Shown: piece by piece, positions 15,519 through 23,406 of the stretch | Numbering within the stretch: position 1 is the stretch's first letter | How the letters are laid out: every line of letters begins with the position of its first letter | Source: a virus | DNA: 30,895 nt | IMG/VR virus record: IMGVR_UViG_3300026097_000772 | Coordinates: 1-30,895 of that record | Strand: one strand, 5' to 3' | Translations under genes and position numbers: made by a program | Notes under the pieces: model-generated | The model's input: the letters and a program-made list of their open reading frames with translations, nothing else | Told to the model about the DNA's origin: nothing | Databases searched by the model: none

Positions 15519-16102
15519 TATATTCCCCAAACATTAAACAAAAATTTTGTTGATAGACCGGCATTTGACCCTGCATGCCAACTGGATCGTTCTGGCCATT
15601 TATATATTGCACCTTTATATTCATTGTAAAAGCAATGATCATCTACTACAAAAAAATGCCCGGGCTGAGGATCTGTAATATGACAATGAAATCTTTGAAC
15701 AGTTTTTGTTTCGCCTATAGTCCGATATTCGTCGGTGATATCCCAATGCCAAGGCGCCATATGACCAGGTTTAATGCTGCTGATCCAACAGAAATAAGAC
15801 TCCTCTAGTCCAACATATTTACAGAATTGGGTTAAAACCGTCATTTCAAAATCTTTACCCGGAAAATACATTCCCCAGCCCATGCTTCCGCCTTCTGACA
15901 ATAGGCAGTGTCCGGCGGACCTTATCGCAGAGGCAACATTATATGCTCCTTCTACATTAGCTGTGTTTACATCATGTGTAGGACCAACATAAGACGGCTC
16001 TGTATTTGTAATCTGTTGGACTACTTTATCCCAATCTATAATTTCGGAACAATTACCAATATAATCAGCCACAAATAAAATTTTCCGGCCAATTGCCAAC
16101 AT
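15518..16102 (-). CDS. Fe(II)/2OG oxygenase-like protein, short
   Basis: A 194-residue protein. The C-terminal half carries PWHWD (H119 and D121) and SSWHAGSN (H176), which together would make the iron triad of a cupin oxygenase. The usual 2-oxoglutarate Arg position is Lys (K186), a change that some oxygenases tolerate. RFHCHITDPQPGHFFVVDDH between them fits the jelly roll. I use the ATG at 16102. A TTG at 16117 would be an alternative. Either overlaps the kinase-like gene, by 38 or 53 bases. It is third in a four-gene block headed by an Asp/Asn hydroxylase. Activity is plausible but not shown. Confidence 0.7.
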   Translation of the reverse strand: MLAIGRKILFVADYIGNCSEIIDWDKVVQQITNTEPSYVGPTHDVNTANVEGAYNVASAIRSAGHCLLSEGGSMGWGMYFPGKDFEMTVLTQFCKYVGLEESYFCWISSIKPGHMAPWHWDITDEYRTIGETKTVQRFHCHITDPQPGHFFVVDDHCFYNEYKGAIYKWPERSSWHAGSNAGLSTKFLFNVWGI

Positions 16103-16622
16103 TTTTTTGGATGGCAATATTATACGATTTAACGATATCCAAATAATTTCCTACAAAAGGAAATCTTTCTTTATCGTGAATAGTAGATTCAATATCTGCT
16201 TTAAGTATTTTTTCTTCGCCGTGAGCAATTGCATAATTGTCTATAAGAAAAAAATCTTCATTTTTATAGAAAAATGTGTGAGGATAAAAATTAAGTTTGT
16301 AAATTCCATTATCTTCTAAATCTTTTTTAATTTCTAAAATTTTTTGTTTATAGTTTTTTGGCAATCTGTTAAAATGTATCATATGATTAAGATTGTCTTC
16401 ATATGCTAAAGAAACTAATCGTTGTTCTTCGTCCACTTCAGTAATTTGCGGAGCATAGGGTTTATTTTTCAACATTTCTATACCCAAAAGCTCACGCCGA
16501 AACCAATATTCAGATTTAAAATACATTGTATAAATGGTACTATCATAATATGCATCGTATACATCATTAGCATTTGCATAACGCCCTTCTGTGTCATATT
16601 TGAAAAACTTTTCTTTATTCAT
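16065..16622 (-). CDS. Kinase-fold-like protein (paralogue of 10330-11031)
   Basis: A 185-residue protein with the same order of motifs as the protein at 10330-11031: a Lys in a strand (K36, YTMYFKS), a helix Glu (FRRELLGIE, 41-49), a strand pair (RLVSLAYED), then IYKLNFYPHTFFY and FFLIDNYAI. Here an Asp is kept where kinases have DFG (D128), but the catalytic-loop Asp is Asn (N111) or missing. It is shorter, starting eight bases inside the Asp/Asn hydroxylase gene. The two kinase-like genes each follow a hydroxylase in their block, so the pairing is repeated. Fold assignment is by eye and should be tested by structure prediction. Confidence 0.5.
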   Translation of the reverse strand: MNKEKFFKYDTEGRYANANDVYDAYYDSTIYTMYFKSEYWFRRELLGIEMLKNKPYAPQITEVDEEQRLVSLAYEDNLNHMIHFNRLPKNYKQKILEIKKDLEDNGIYKLNFYPHTFFYKNEDFFLIDNYAIAHGEEKILKADIESTIHDKERFPFVGNYLDIVKSYNIAIQKNVGNWPENFICG

Positions 16623-17298
16623 ATGTTACCACCATGTTTTCTAAGTTAAGCGTCTTAAAATTTCCAAGTAGACTTTCGCACAACTTAAACGAAGCAGTGC
16701 TTCCATCAAATTTGAAATTTGAAATTTTTCCTGCTTTGTTTGCTGAATTCAAGAATGGACTTATATTCTTATCAAAAATATATCTTCCATTTACAACCTG
16801 AGTGGTTATAGATACAAAAACGGAAGCTGTGTTGCTACTCTTTAATAACTCGCGCACTACTAGCTGCATTCTTGCATGATCTCCAAAATTTACAGCAGTA
16901 TGTACAACTCCGGCATCCATATACCACCAACTTGCATCCTTTACCAATTCATACATGTTGTGTAAATTTAAATCTATTAAAAAACACTGCTCACCTGATA
17001 AGTTCATATGCCAGCGGTTGTCAATATCACTATGTGCCATATAACAGTCGCCGGGTTGCATTATAATAATGCGTGCTTCACCTTTTCTACCTTCTAAACT
17101 ATTGTATAATTTTTCAAGTGGAGTATCCTTGTATTCTCTTTTTAGGTTCCACTTGTCATAGAAGAAATCTCCACTAGGCTCATTTAGAATCATTTTTATT
17201 TTATCGTCATAGTTAATGTATGGATACTGTGTTAAAATATATTTGTAACAATCTTGAATATTTTTGTTATTTACTGAACAGGAAGTCTTTGTTAGCAT
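16615..17298 (-). CDS. Aspartyl/asparaginyl beta-hydroxylase-like oxygenase
   Basis: A 227-residue protein with H89-x-D91 (GDCYMAHSD), H133 (GVVHTAVNFGD) and R143 (ARMQLV), the iron triad and 2-oxoglutarate Arg expected of the Asp/Asn hydroxylase family. NRWHMNLSGEQCFL (94-107) fits the family, in which a conserved His and Arg follow the HxD. The C-terminal 70 residues are an extra beta-rich tail (SVFVSITTQVVNGRYIF). It is the first gene of a minus-strand block and has a late-type octamer four bases before its ATG. It overlaps the kinase-like gene by eight bases. It differs strongly from the other hydroxylase at 12229-12885, so the two are not a recent duplication. Confidence 0.85.
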   Translation of the reverse strand: MLTKTSCSVNNKNIQDCYKYILTQYPYINYDDKIKMILNEPSGDFFYDKWNLKREYKDTPLEKLYNSLEGRKGEARIIIMQPGDCYMAHSDIDNRWHMNLSGEQCFLIDLNLHNMYELVKDASWWYMDAGVVHTAVNFGDHARMQLVVRELLKSSNTASVFVSITTQVVNGRYIFDKNISPFLNSANKAGKISNFKFDGSTASFKLCESLLGNFKTLNLENMVVTYE

Positions 17299-17302
17299 AT
17301 AC

Positions 17303-17310
17303 TATTTATC
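17303..17310 (-). promoter_or_regulatory. Late-promoter octamer four bases before a minus-strand ATG
   Basis: On the minus strand GATAAATA reads towards the hydroxylase gene at 17298 and is followed by GTAT and ATG. It has seven of eight matches to TATAAATA. Together with the octamer at 17339-17346 on the other strand it forms a divergent promoter pair inside a 53-base gap. Confidence 0.55.
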
Positions 17311-17338
17311 AGTTCGTTAACAGACAAAAAATTGTATT

Positions 17339-17346
17339 GGTAAATA
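17339..17346 (+). promoter_or_regulatory. Late-promoter octamer five bases before the PP-loop ATG
   Basis: GGTAAATA (six of eight matches to TATAAATA) is followed by ATTTT and the ATG at 17352. The spacing is the same as at 12933-12940. It supports 17352 as the start, since an in-frame ATG at 17220 would place the octamer inside the gene and overlap the divergent hydroxylase. Confidence 0.5.
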
Positions 17347-17351
17347 ATTTT

Positions 17352-18071
17352 ATGCTGATAGACCAAGTCGAAATACCTATACATTCAAAATGGAGCCGTA
17401 TAGGAATCAGTGTAAGCGGCGGGGCCGATTCTGCATTACTAGCTTATTTAATATGCAGTAATACTGATGCTGATATAATTATAACAAATCAAATTAGATG
17501 TTGGAAGACCCGGCCGTGGCAAGAATATGTAGCGGACACTGTAATTAGTTATTTGCAATCTAAGTTCAGTAACATAAAATATGTAGAAAAAAATTTTATA
17601 CCTCCAGATCTAGAATGGGGTAGAAATGGTCCAAATATAATTGACGAGTACGGCAAATTGAAAAGCGGCAACCAAATAATTTTAAGAAGTTTTAACGAAT
17701 ATATCGGACACAAGTATAATCTTGATGCTTGGTTTGCGGCTATAAACAAAAATCCTAGTATAGATATTCCCGGTGCATTAGAAGATCGTAATCAAGGACA
17801 TGTTTCTCCCGCAATGACACACATGGGGATATCTGTCTATCATCCCTTTGTACACATAATGAAAGATTGGATCATTAAACAATATTATAATTTAAAAATT
17901 GAAGGGTTGTTGGCTTTAACTAGAAGTTGCGAAGGTGATAAGATAGATTATCCACATATATTCAACGACTTAGATTATACAACATATACACCTGGACAAA
18001 TTGTTCCTACTTGCGGAGAATGCTTCTGGTGCAAAGAAAGAGAGTGGGGCATTGAGCAAGCAACCAAATAG
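17352..18071 (+). CDS. QueC-like PP-loop ATP pyrophosphatase
   Basis: A 239-residue protein of the N-type ATP pyrophosphatase family. The PP-loop SGGADS is at 22-27 after a SRIGISV strand. The C-terminus has C193 and then CGECFWCKER (C221, C224, C227, R230), the spacing of the zinc site of QueC, which makes 7-cyano-7-deazaguanine (preQ0) from carboxydeazaguanine. Length (QueC is about 220-230) also fits. QueD and a clear QueE are not seen in the window, so the substrate could be the host's carboxydeazaguanine or something else. I leave the symbol empty for that reason. It heads a four-gene + block. The next gene starts 20 bases inside it. Confidence 0.78.
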   Translation: MLIDQVEIPIHSKWSRIGISVSGGADSALLAYLICSNTDADIIITNQIRCWKTRPWQEYVADTVISYLQSKFSNIKYVEKNFIPPDLEWGRNGPNIIDEYGKLKSGNQIILRSFNEYIGHKYNLDAWFAAINKNPSIDIPGALEDRNQGHVSPAMTHMGISVYHPFVHIMKDWIIKQYYNLKIEGLLALTRSCEGDKIDYPHIFNDLDYTTYTPGQIVPTCGECFWCKEREWGIEQATK

Positions 18072-19323
18072 TTGTACATTCTGTATGCATCCTTTTACTG
18101 GACTTGCTACACGTGAAGACGGCGCTATTAAAGTATGCTGTCGCAGTCAGCCCGTCGGCTGGATACAGAAAGAAAGTTTAGAAGAGGCATGGAATAATGA
18201 TGCCATGCGTGAAGTGCGTAGGCAGGTTTTAAACAATGAAAGACCCGATGTTTGTAAACCCTGCTTTGACCTTGAAGATCAGGGTGTCGAGAGCTTACGA
18301 CAGCGTCACACAGCGGGCGTTATACCCGAAGCACGTAGCAACTTATATCCCGACGCATTAGATGCGCTAGAAGACGATTATACTATGCCTTTTGAATTTC
18401 CCACAATGGAAATCAAACTTAACAATCTTTGCAATCTAAAATGTCGCATGTGTAATCCACTTGACAGTACTAGTTGGAAGGATTGGGGCGCAATACGAAG
18501 CCATTATGAGAAAGAAAATAACTACCTTATTCCCACAGTGGACGCATTAGTTGACACTCCTGGACAGTATATAGGTCCTTTTGACAACAGTGACAATTGG
18601 TGGAACAGTTTTGAAAAACTCCTACCTCACTTTAGGCGTGTTGAATTTGCAGGCGGTGAGCCCCTGATGGATCCTTACCACTATAAGATTCTTGACAAAT
18701 TAGCACAGTATGGTGAGAACATAGAACTGAAATATGCAACTAATGGAACCACATTAGGAATTAAAGGCGGACGTACAATACACGACTACTGGCCCAAGTT
18801 TAAAAGCATTGCTGTAAACGTAAGCATAGACGGCATACACAATGTTTATGAATATATTAGAGGCAATGGCAAGTTTTCGGAAATAGAAGAAAATATAAAG
18901 GTATTTAAATCGTTTCCTAATGTTAGTAGAGTGGTAGGTGCATTTACAGTACAAGCAAATAATATCTTACAGATTGCAGAAGTAATAGATTACTTCATAA
19001 ACAAAATGGGCATAGTGTTCTATTCTCATCGCGTTAATTATCCAAGAGCATTGAGTGCGCAAACTTTACCTCTGCCGTTAAAGAAAAGAGTTATCGCAGA
19101 ACTAGAAGATATGAAAACAACAGTTTTAGAATATCCAATGGTAAAAGAACATAAACTTCTAGAACAAGTGACCCTGCAACAAATACAAGATAACATAAAT
19201 TTTTTACAAGCAAACGATCTTAGCGAGTTTTGGCAAGATTGCATAGACTTCAATTTAAGCTTAGATGCCACTAGGAATCAAGAGTTCTTTTCAGTTAATC
19301 CCGAGTTTAAACGTTATGCTTAA
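18052..19323 (+). CDS. Twitch-domain radical SAM enzyme, TTG start
   Basis: I choose a TTG at 18052, preceded by GAGAGTGGGG, because the only nearby ATG (18085) would cut away the first two cysteines of the twitch region. The resulting 423-residue protein has C8 and C11, C29-C30 and C68/C71 (VCKPC) before the core, then CNLKCRMC (C117, C121, C124) and GGEP (191-194). It is close in layout to the proteins at 13755 and 21997. The end (WQDCIDFNLSLDATRNQEF) is helical and carries one more Cys. It overlaps the PP-loop gene by 20 bases and the next gene by eight, so translation is probably coupled. The substrate is unknown. Confidence 0.9.
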   Translation: MSKQPNSCTFCMHPFTGLATREDGAIKVCCRSQPVGWIQKESLEEAWNNDAMREVRRQVLNNERPDVCKPCFDLEDQGVESLRQRHTAGVIPEARSNLYPDALDALEDDYTMPFEFPTMEIKLNNLCNLKCRMCNPLDSTSWKDWGAIRSHYEKENNYLIPTVDALVDTPGQYIGPFDNSDNWWNSFEKLLPHFRRVEFAGGEPLMDPYHYKILDKLAQYGENIELKYATNGTTLGIKGGRTIHDYWPKFKSIAVNVSIDGIHNVYEYIRGNGKFSEIEENIKVFKSFPNVSRVVGAFTVQANNILQIAEVIDYFINKMGIVFYSHRVNYPRALSAQTLPLPLKKRVIAELEDMKTTVLEYPMVKEHKLLEQVTLQQIQDNINFLQANDLSEFWQDCIDFNLSLDATRNQEFFSVNPEFKRYA

Positions 19324-20113
19324 AATAACAATCACTAATGGTAAGGAAGACTATAATTTATACTTTAATGTTCGTGATACGGATATTGCAAAAAAATGGC
19401 TAAATGAAGTACAAAAGAACTACTGTTTAGACGCTATCGATAGATTCACTAATTGGGGATATAAGAATATTATAAATGAGTTGAATGAAAAAATAGATCA
19501 TATTAACTCCTATGAAAAACTTATTAACTACAAAGTTGACAAAAATACCAAACAGAAGGATTTGAATTATCTACATAAATTTTTTGAAGATTTAAAAGGG
19601 GGAGAAGGCAATTCAGAATGGTATAACAATGCGCCCGATGATATTCAGCATTCAATAAGTAAATTGAATATTTTAATTCACGAATTAGAATCTCAGATTC
19701 GAAAAAGCGATCATCCTACTATTGTTGTAACCTACAAAAATCCTCCACTGCTGAAATTGACAGATAAAGATGTAAAACATTTTACCTTTAAATGGTCTCA
19801 TGGAACAATCTACATAAATTACCCTCATGTAGGGAAACCAATATTAGATGTGTTTAAAGATAGAGACTCTATTGCAGAAGTTATTCTTCCTCAAAGCCAT
19901 TACAGTGCAGATTTTATGATAAAGTTTGGTCCTTCTGTAAGTACACTACACTTTTTTGCTAGAAAAATTCTTATAAAGTTTTGGTTATGTTTTCAAAAGT
20001 TTAATTTTGAAAATTTGAATTTAGGAATGATTCCTGTTGCAGATATTAACCACAATGTAGAGTTAGAATATCTTTATAAGTTTGATAGGATAAAGGATGT
20101 ATGCGTAATTTAG
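19316..20113 (+). CDS. Phage protein of unknown function, 265 aa
   Basis: The ATG at 19316 was chosen because it overlaps the stop of the twitch radical SAM gene by eight bases; an ATG 17 codons earlier would overlap 59 bases and read as out-of-frame sequence. The protein opens with a small beta segment (MLKITITNGKEDYNLYFNVRDTDIAKKWLNEV), then a charged helical region (about 50-130), and a second beta region (HPTIVVTYKNPPLLKL). It has three cysteines that are not grouped. The coding DNA is among the most A+T-rich in the window. It sits between two radical SAM genes in the same block, so it may supply a scaffold or substrate-binding part. I do not recognise the family. Confidence 0.8.
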   Translation: MLKITITNGKEDYNLYFNVRDTDIAKKWLNEVQKNYCLDAIDRFTNWGYKNIINELNEKIDHINSYEKLINYKVDKNTKQKDLNYLHKFFEDLKGGEGNSEWYNNAPDDIQHSISKLNILIHELESQIRKSDHPTIVVTYKNPPLLKLTDKDVKHFTFKWSHGTIYINYPHVGKPILDVFKDRDSIAEVILPQSHYSADFMIKFGPSVSTLHFFARKILIKFWLCFQKFNFENLNLGMIPVADINHNVELEYLYKFDRIKDVCVI

Positions 20114-20994
20114 TCAGTAGATGGGGTCATGAAAAATTTGTCAAGATTGAATGGAACATAGGTAAAAGATGTAACTTAGACTGCGCCTATTGTCCTCCTA
20201 GCATACATGACAACTTCAGTCCACACAGAGAAATTAAACACATGCTAGATGCTGTAGATAAACTAGACGACTTAGCAAATCCAGTGAGACTTAGTTTAAC
20301 AGGTGGTGAGCCTAGCGTACACCCACAAATAGAAGAATTAATCTTACACATAAAACAGTCTGAACACATAGACTGGCTAAGCATGACCACAAATGCTCTG
20401 CGGCCTGTTCGCTGGTATATTGAACAGCCTGTAAATCAATATGTGTTCAGCTTGCACTTTGATAACGCACAATGGTCTAAAAGTTTAAACAATGCAATTA
20501 ACGTCGGTAAAGAATACGATAGACAAATTGTAGCTCATGTAATGGCACATCACGAACACATGGATAAAGTTAGACAGGCATGGGACATGTTGCGCACTAT
20601 GAATATTCCCGCTGTAGTAAGAAGAATAAGATGGACAGAAGGCGATCATGACTGGTTTGATGATTTACGATATAAGCCTGAGGACTTAGACTGGATTTTA
20701 AGCACTGAAGGCACTGTGAAAGAAAACGTAGTTGACGAGGACGGCAATCTATATGTGGCTAACGATATAATCAAAACTCATCAAAACCAATTTAAAGGAT
20801 GGACTTGTAATATTGGCTTAGAAAGTTTAATGATAAATTGGGACGGTGATGTTCATCGTGCAACTTGCCGAGTCGGCGGCAGTTTGGGAAATATTTATGA
20901 TGGCAGTTTTGAAGTGCCAGAGGATGCGGTAATTTGTACTCGTAATTGGTGTACCTGTGCCGCAGACATTCCTATATCTAAGAGCGCCACTTAG
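20101..20994 (+). CDS. Radical SAM enzyme (GWxCNxG C-terminal subgroup)
   Basis: A 297-residue radical SAM enzyme without the N-terminal twitch region. The cluster motif is CNLDCAYC (C24, C28, C31), and GGEP is at 68-71 in LSLTGGEP. The C-terminal part has GWTCNIGLESLMINWDGDV, then TCRVGG and ICTRNWCTCAADI, a second group of cysteines that probably binds an auxiliary cluster, as in SPASM-type enzymes. The same C-terminal layout occurs at 20978-22000 and 23991-24995. It overlaps the gene before by 13 bases and converges on the next with a 17-base overlap of the coding ends. The reaction is unknown. Confidence 0.9.
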   Translation: MRNLVSRWGHEKFVKIEWNIGKRCNLDCAYCPPSIHDNFSPHREIKHMLDAVDKLDDLANPVRLSLTGGEPSVHPQIEELILHIKQSEHIDWLSMTTNALRPVRWYIEQPVNQYVFSLHFDNAQWSKSLNNAINVGKEYDRQIVAHVMAHHEHMDKVRQAWDMLRTMNIPAVVRRIRWTEGDHDWFDDLRYKPEDLDWILSTEGTVKENVVDEDGNLYVANDIIKTHQNQFKGWTCNIGLESLMINWDGDVHRATCRVGGSLGNIYDGSFEVPEDAVICTRNWCTCAADIPISKSAT

Positions 20995-22000
20995 TTATGT
21001 GTGTGTCTGGTTGACAACCGCAACTGTTAAACGGACAGGTAATTGTATCCAGATTAAAAGCAACTTTATTAAATTGGGTTTCAAAATCTTCGCTAAATAC
21101 ATTTAAATTGGTATCTTTAAACAATTGCGCCTGACAAGACCCCTTTACTTGTCCGTCATATTCAATAACTAAATTTTCTAATCCTACATTACAATTCCAT
21201 CCTGTATAATAATTAGTTCCTTCATTAATATAATCGCTTGTTCTTTTTGGCTCTACAGAAAACTCATCATAAATTGCTACACTGTCATGCACTCTAAAAT
21301 TTTGCATATGGCTTAACAAAAATTTACTATCCGGCAATCTTTTTAAATCTGGAGTCATATAAGATTTTTGTTCATCGGTGTAACTTTTACTATCTTTTCC
21401 TGCAAAATCTACAATAGGTTTTACTTCTATGAACCAAGGATATTTACTTTTTTGCATTTCCTGTTCTATCTGTTTACATTTATTGAATTCTTCTGCATCC
21501 ATTAAAATCAGTGCAGTGCAGGATATGTCTTGCGAATACAAATAATCTAAAACTTCGATTGAATGAGCAATGTTTGCAAATTCATGATGAACGCTAAGAG
21601 TTACCTTATCTAGATATTGAGAGTTGTCTGCCCACCATCTCAATGTACGACTGCCGTTAGTTGTTACAGTGAGTTCAACATTGTGTGTTGCTTTAATACC
21701 TTTGCAAAATTCGTTAAAGTGCGGCCAAAGTGTAGGCTCGCCGCCCCCAACAAGATTAATATCAAATTTGGTTTTATTATACTTTTCTTTATAGAGATCA
21801 AACAATAATCTAAAATTTTTGATAACCGTATCTATGTTTTTAGGATAACGGTAGACAGCATCTTTACTATTGGGAAAACAATATGTACACTCAAAATTAC
21901 ATATGTCTGTTGGCCAAAATCTTACATCTAAGACTTCCTTTGGTTGCAAATTAACAATTCTAATAGGTTGATTTTCAATAATTTTAATTTTATCTGTCAT
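20978..22000 (-). CDS. Radical SAM enzyme (GWxCNxG C-terminal subgroup)
   Basis: A 340-residue protein with CNFECTYC (C34, C38, C41) and a GGGEP motif (85-89). The C-terminus contains GWNCNVGLENLVIEYDGQV, then SCQAQLF and CPFNSCGCQPD, parallel to the opposing gene at 20101-20994. It is the last gene of the eleven-gene minus block and starts by ATGA overlap with the twitch radical SAM upstream. The coding ends of the two convergent paralogues overlap by 17 bases. A Lys- and Asp-rich middle (YPWFIEVKPIVDFAGKDSK) may be the substrate-binding part. Family firm, substrate unknown. Confidence 0.9.
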   Translation of the reverse strand: MTDKIKIIENQPIRIVNLQPKEVLDVRFWPTDICNFECTYCFPNSKDAVYRYPKNIDTVIKNFRLLFDLYKEKYNKTKFDINLVGGGEPTLWPHFNEFCKGIKATHNVELTVTTNGSRTLRWWADNSQYLDKVTLSVHHEFANIAHSIEVLDYLYSQDISCTALILMDAEEFNKCKQIEQEMQKSKYPWFIEVKPIVDFAGKDSKSYTDEQKSYMTPDLKRLPDSKFLLSHMQNFRVHDSVAIYDEFSVEPKRTSDYINEGTNYYTGWNCNVGLENLVIEYDGQVKGSCQAQLFKDTNLNVFSEDFETQFNKVAFNLDTITCPFNSCGCQPDTHITKWRS

Positions 22001-23406
22001 AATAAATGTGCTAATTCTGGAAATATTTTCTTTGCATCTAATCCACGAATATCGTCTAACTTATTAGTATATTCTTTGAATCCCGGAAGCAGATGACTGT
22101 TGTCTTGTGCATCCATATGATCAAGAACTGCTTCCCATCTACGCCATCCGTAAGGATTAATTTTCCAGAAGTCGTCGTCCTGTCTGTAGTTCTTCCAAAG
22201 CCAGTCTTTGAAATTCATATATAAATCGCGAACTTCTTGTTTGTCTTCTTTGGGAAGTATTTGTATACTTAGAAATGTAGGTATGTATAGCAGATGCATA
22301 TTCACCAGTCCACCACCCATTTGTACACCTCCCGGAACTGTGCCACTGTTTAACTTTTTGAATCCGCTTTCTACTTTCCACTTCATGAAGTCGGGTAGGT
22401 GTTTTACATTGAATATTTGAATTGCTGTTGCAAGACTTGTCTGTATATTATCAGGCGTATTATCTAGTAAATGTAGTGTGCGATCCACAGTGTCCCAATC
22501 TGTAGGGAAGCGAATGTATTCATCCCGTTCGTATGCAGCATCCATGCTTACTGCAAACTTAACCTTTTTAAACTTGCTCCACAATTCAATTAAATCTTCA
22601 TCTACTAATAGTCCGTTAGAGTTATATCTTAACAAAATCTTATCTTGATATCCTTGACGTACTATTTCCTCTATAAACTGTTTGTGTTCTTTGATCATTA
22701 GAGGTTCGCCGCCGGCAAAGTACACTTGTTTTAGATTTGGTATTTGACGATACATTTCTTCCCAAAATGTATCTTTCTCGTGCCACTTGTTATTGAACTC
22801 AGATTGATCCCATTGCATCTGTTGCTTAACTTCATCTATCTGAAGCACAGGAATTAGTTGCTTCCAATCTTTAACCCATTTTGAACTGTCATGGGGCGAA
22901 CACATTACGCACTTAATATTGCAGGTATGTCCTAGCCTTAGATCAAGATACACCAATTCTTCAGGCACAGTGCCATCTTCTTTGGTCTGTCTTATAAGTT
23001 CAGGAATATCTACTCCATCTTCGTGCCATGTCCCTGTTTCCCAAACACGTTTGCTTACTACTCCTACCTTTTCTTCTTCGAAGCACTTACGACAACTGTT
23101 AGGTATTTCTCCTTTTAACATAGTTGTACGAACACTTTTCATGTATTCATTGTTCCATGCCTCCATAGGAGTTTCTCTGCCAAAGTTTGCAGGGCGGCCA
23201 TGTTCCATTTTAACAAGGCCTACTTCGTGATCTTCTCCTGCACCGCTAGCATTTGCGCTACAACACAATCTCATATCCCCGTTCGGACGAGTAGCGAAAT
23301 GTATCCAAGGTAATACACAGAATGTAGGAGTTCCTGCAACACTTTCTATATCTCTTTGATATTTTCCTAATTTAGAATTTTCTGCATTATACCAAAATTT
23401 AGACAT
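21997..23406 (-). CDS. Twitch-domain radical SAM enzyme, 469 aa
   Basis: The twitch region is complete: C30 (TFCVLPW), C48-C49 (LCCSA), C105 and C108 (SCRKC). Between them is an EAWNNEYMKSVR segment similar to the EAWNNDAMREVR stretch of the protein at 18052. The radical SAM core follows with CNIKCVMC (C162, C166, C169) and GGEP at 232-235. After the core, a VSMDAAYERDEYIRFP segment and an aromatic C-terminal part (FWKINPYGWRRWEAV) follow. It starts eight bases before the end of the methyltransferase gene, and its stop couples by ATGA to the next gene. The similarity to 18052-19323 suggests they share an origin, but the other radical SAM groups are not close. Confidence 0.92.
   Translation of the reverse strand: MSKFWYNAENSKLGKYQRDIESVAGTPTFCVLPWIHFATRPNGDMRLCCSANASGAGEDHEVGLVKMEHGRPANFGRETPMEAWNNEYMKSVRTTMLKGEIPNSCRKCFEEEKVGVVSKRVWETGTWHEDGVDIPELIRQTKEDGTVPEELVYLDLRLGHTCNIKCVMCSPHDSSKWVKDWKQLIPVLQIDEVKQQMQWDQSEFNNKWHEKDTFWEEMYRQIPNLKQVYFAGGEPLMIKEHKQFIEEIVRQGYQDKILLRYNSNGLLVDEDLIELWSKFKKVKFAVSMDAAYERDEYIRFPTDWDTVDRTLHLLDNTPDNIQTSLATAIQIFNVKHLPDFMKWKVESGFKKLNSGTVPGGVQMGGGLVNMHLLYIPTFLSIQILPKEDKQEVRDLYMNFKDWLWKNYRQDDDFWKINPYGWRRWEAVLDHMDAQDNSHLLPGFKEYTNKLDDIRGLDAKKIFPELAHLL

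Noticed and set aside
17220-17351. Start of the PP-loop gene at 17220
   Set aside because: It would overlap the divergent hydroxylase gene by 79 bases and run through both late octamers. The ATG at 17352 is close to the PP-loop, as is usual in this family.
20101-20994. QueE call for the smallest radical SAM gene, to pair with the QueC-like gene
   Set aside because: The protein is larger than QueE, has a GWxCNxG tail with extra cysteines, and groups with two other paralogues in the window. There is no positive evidence for QueE.
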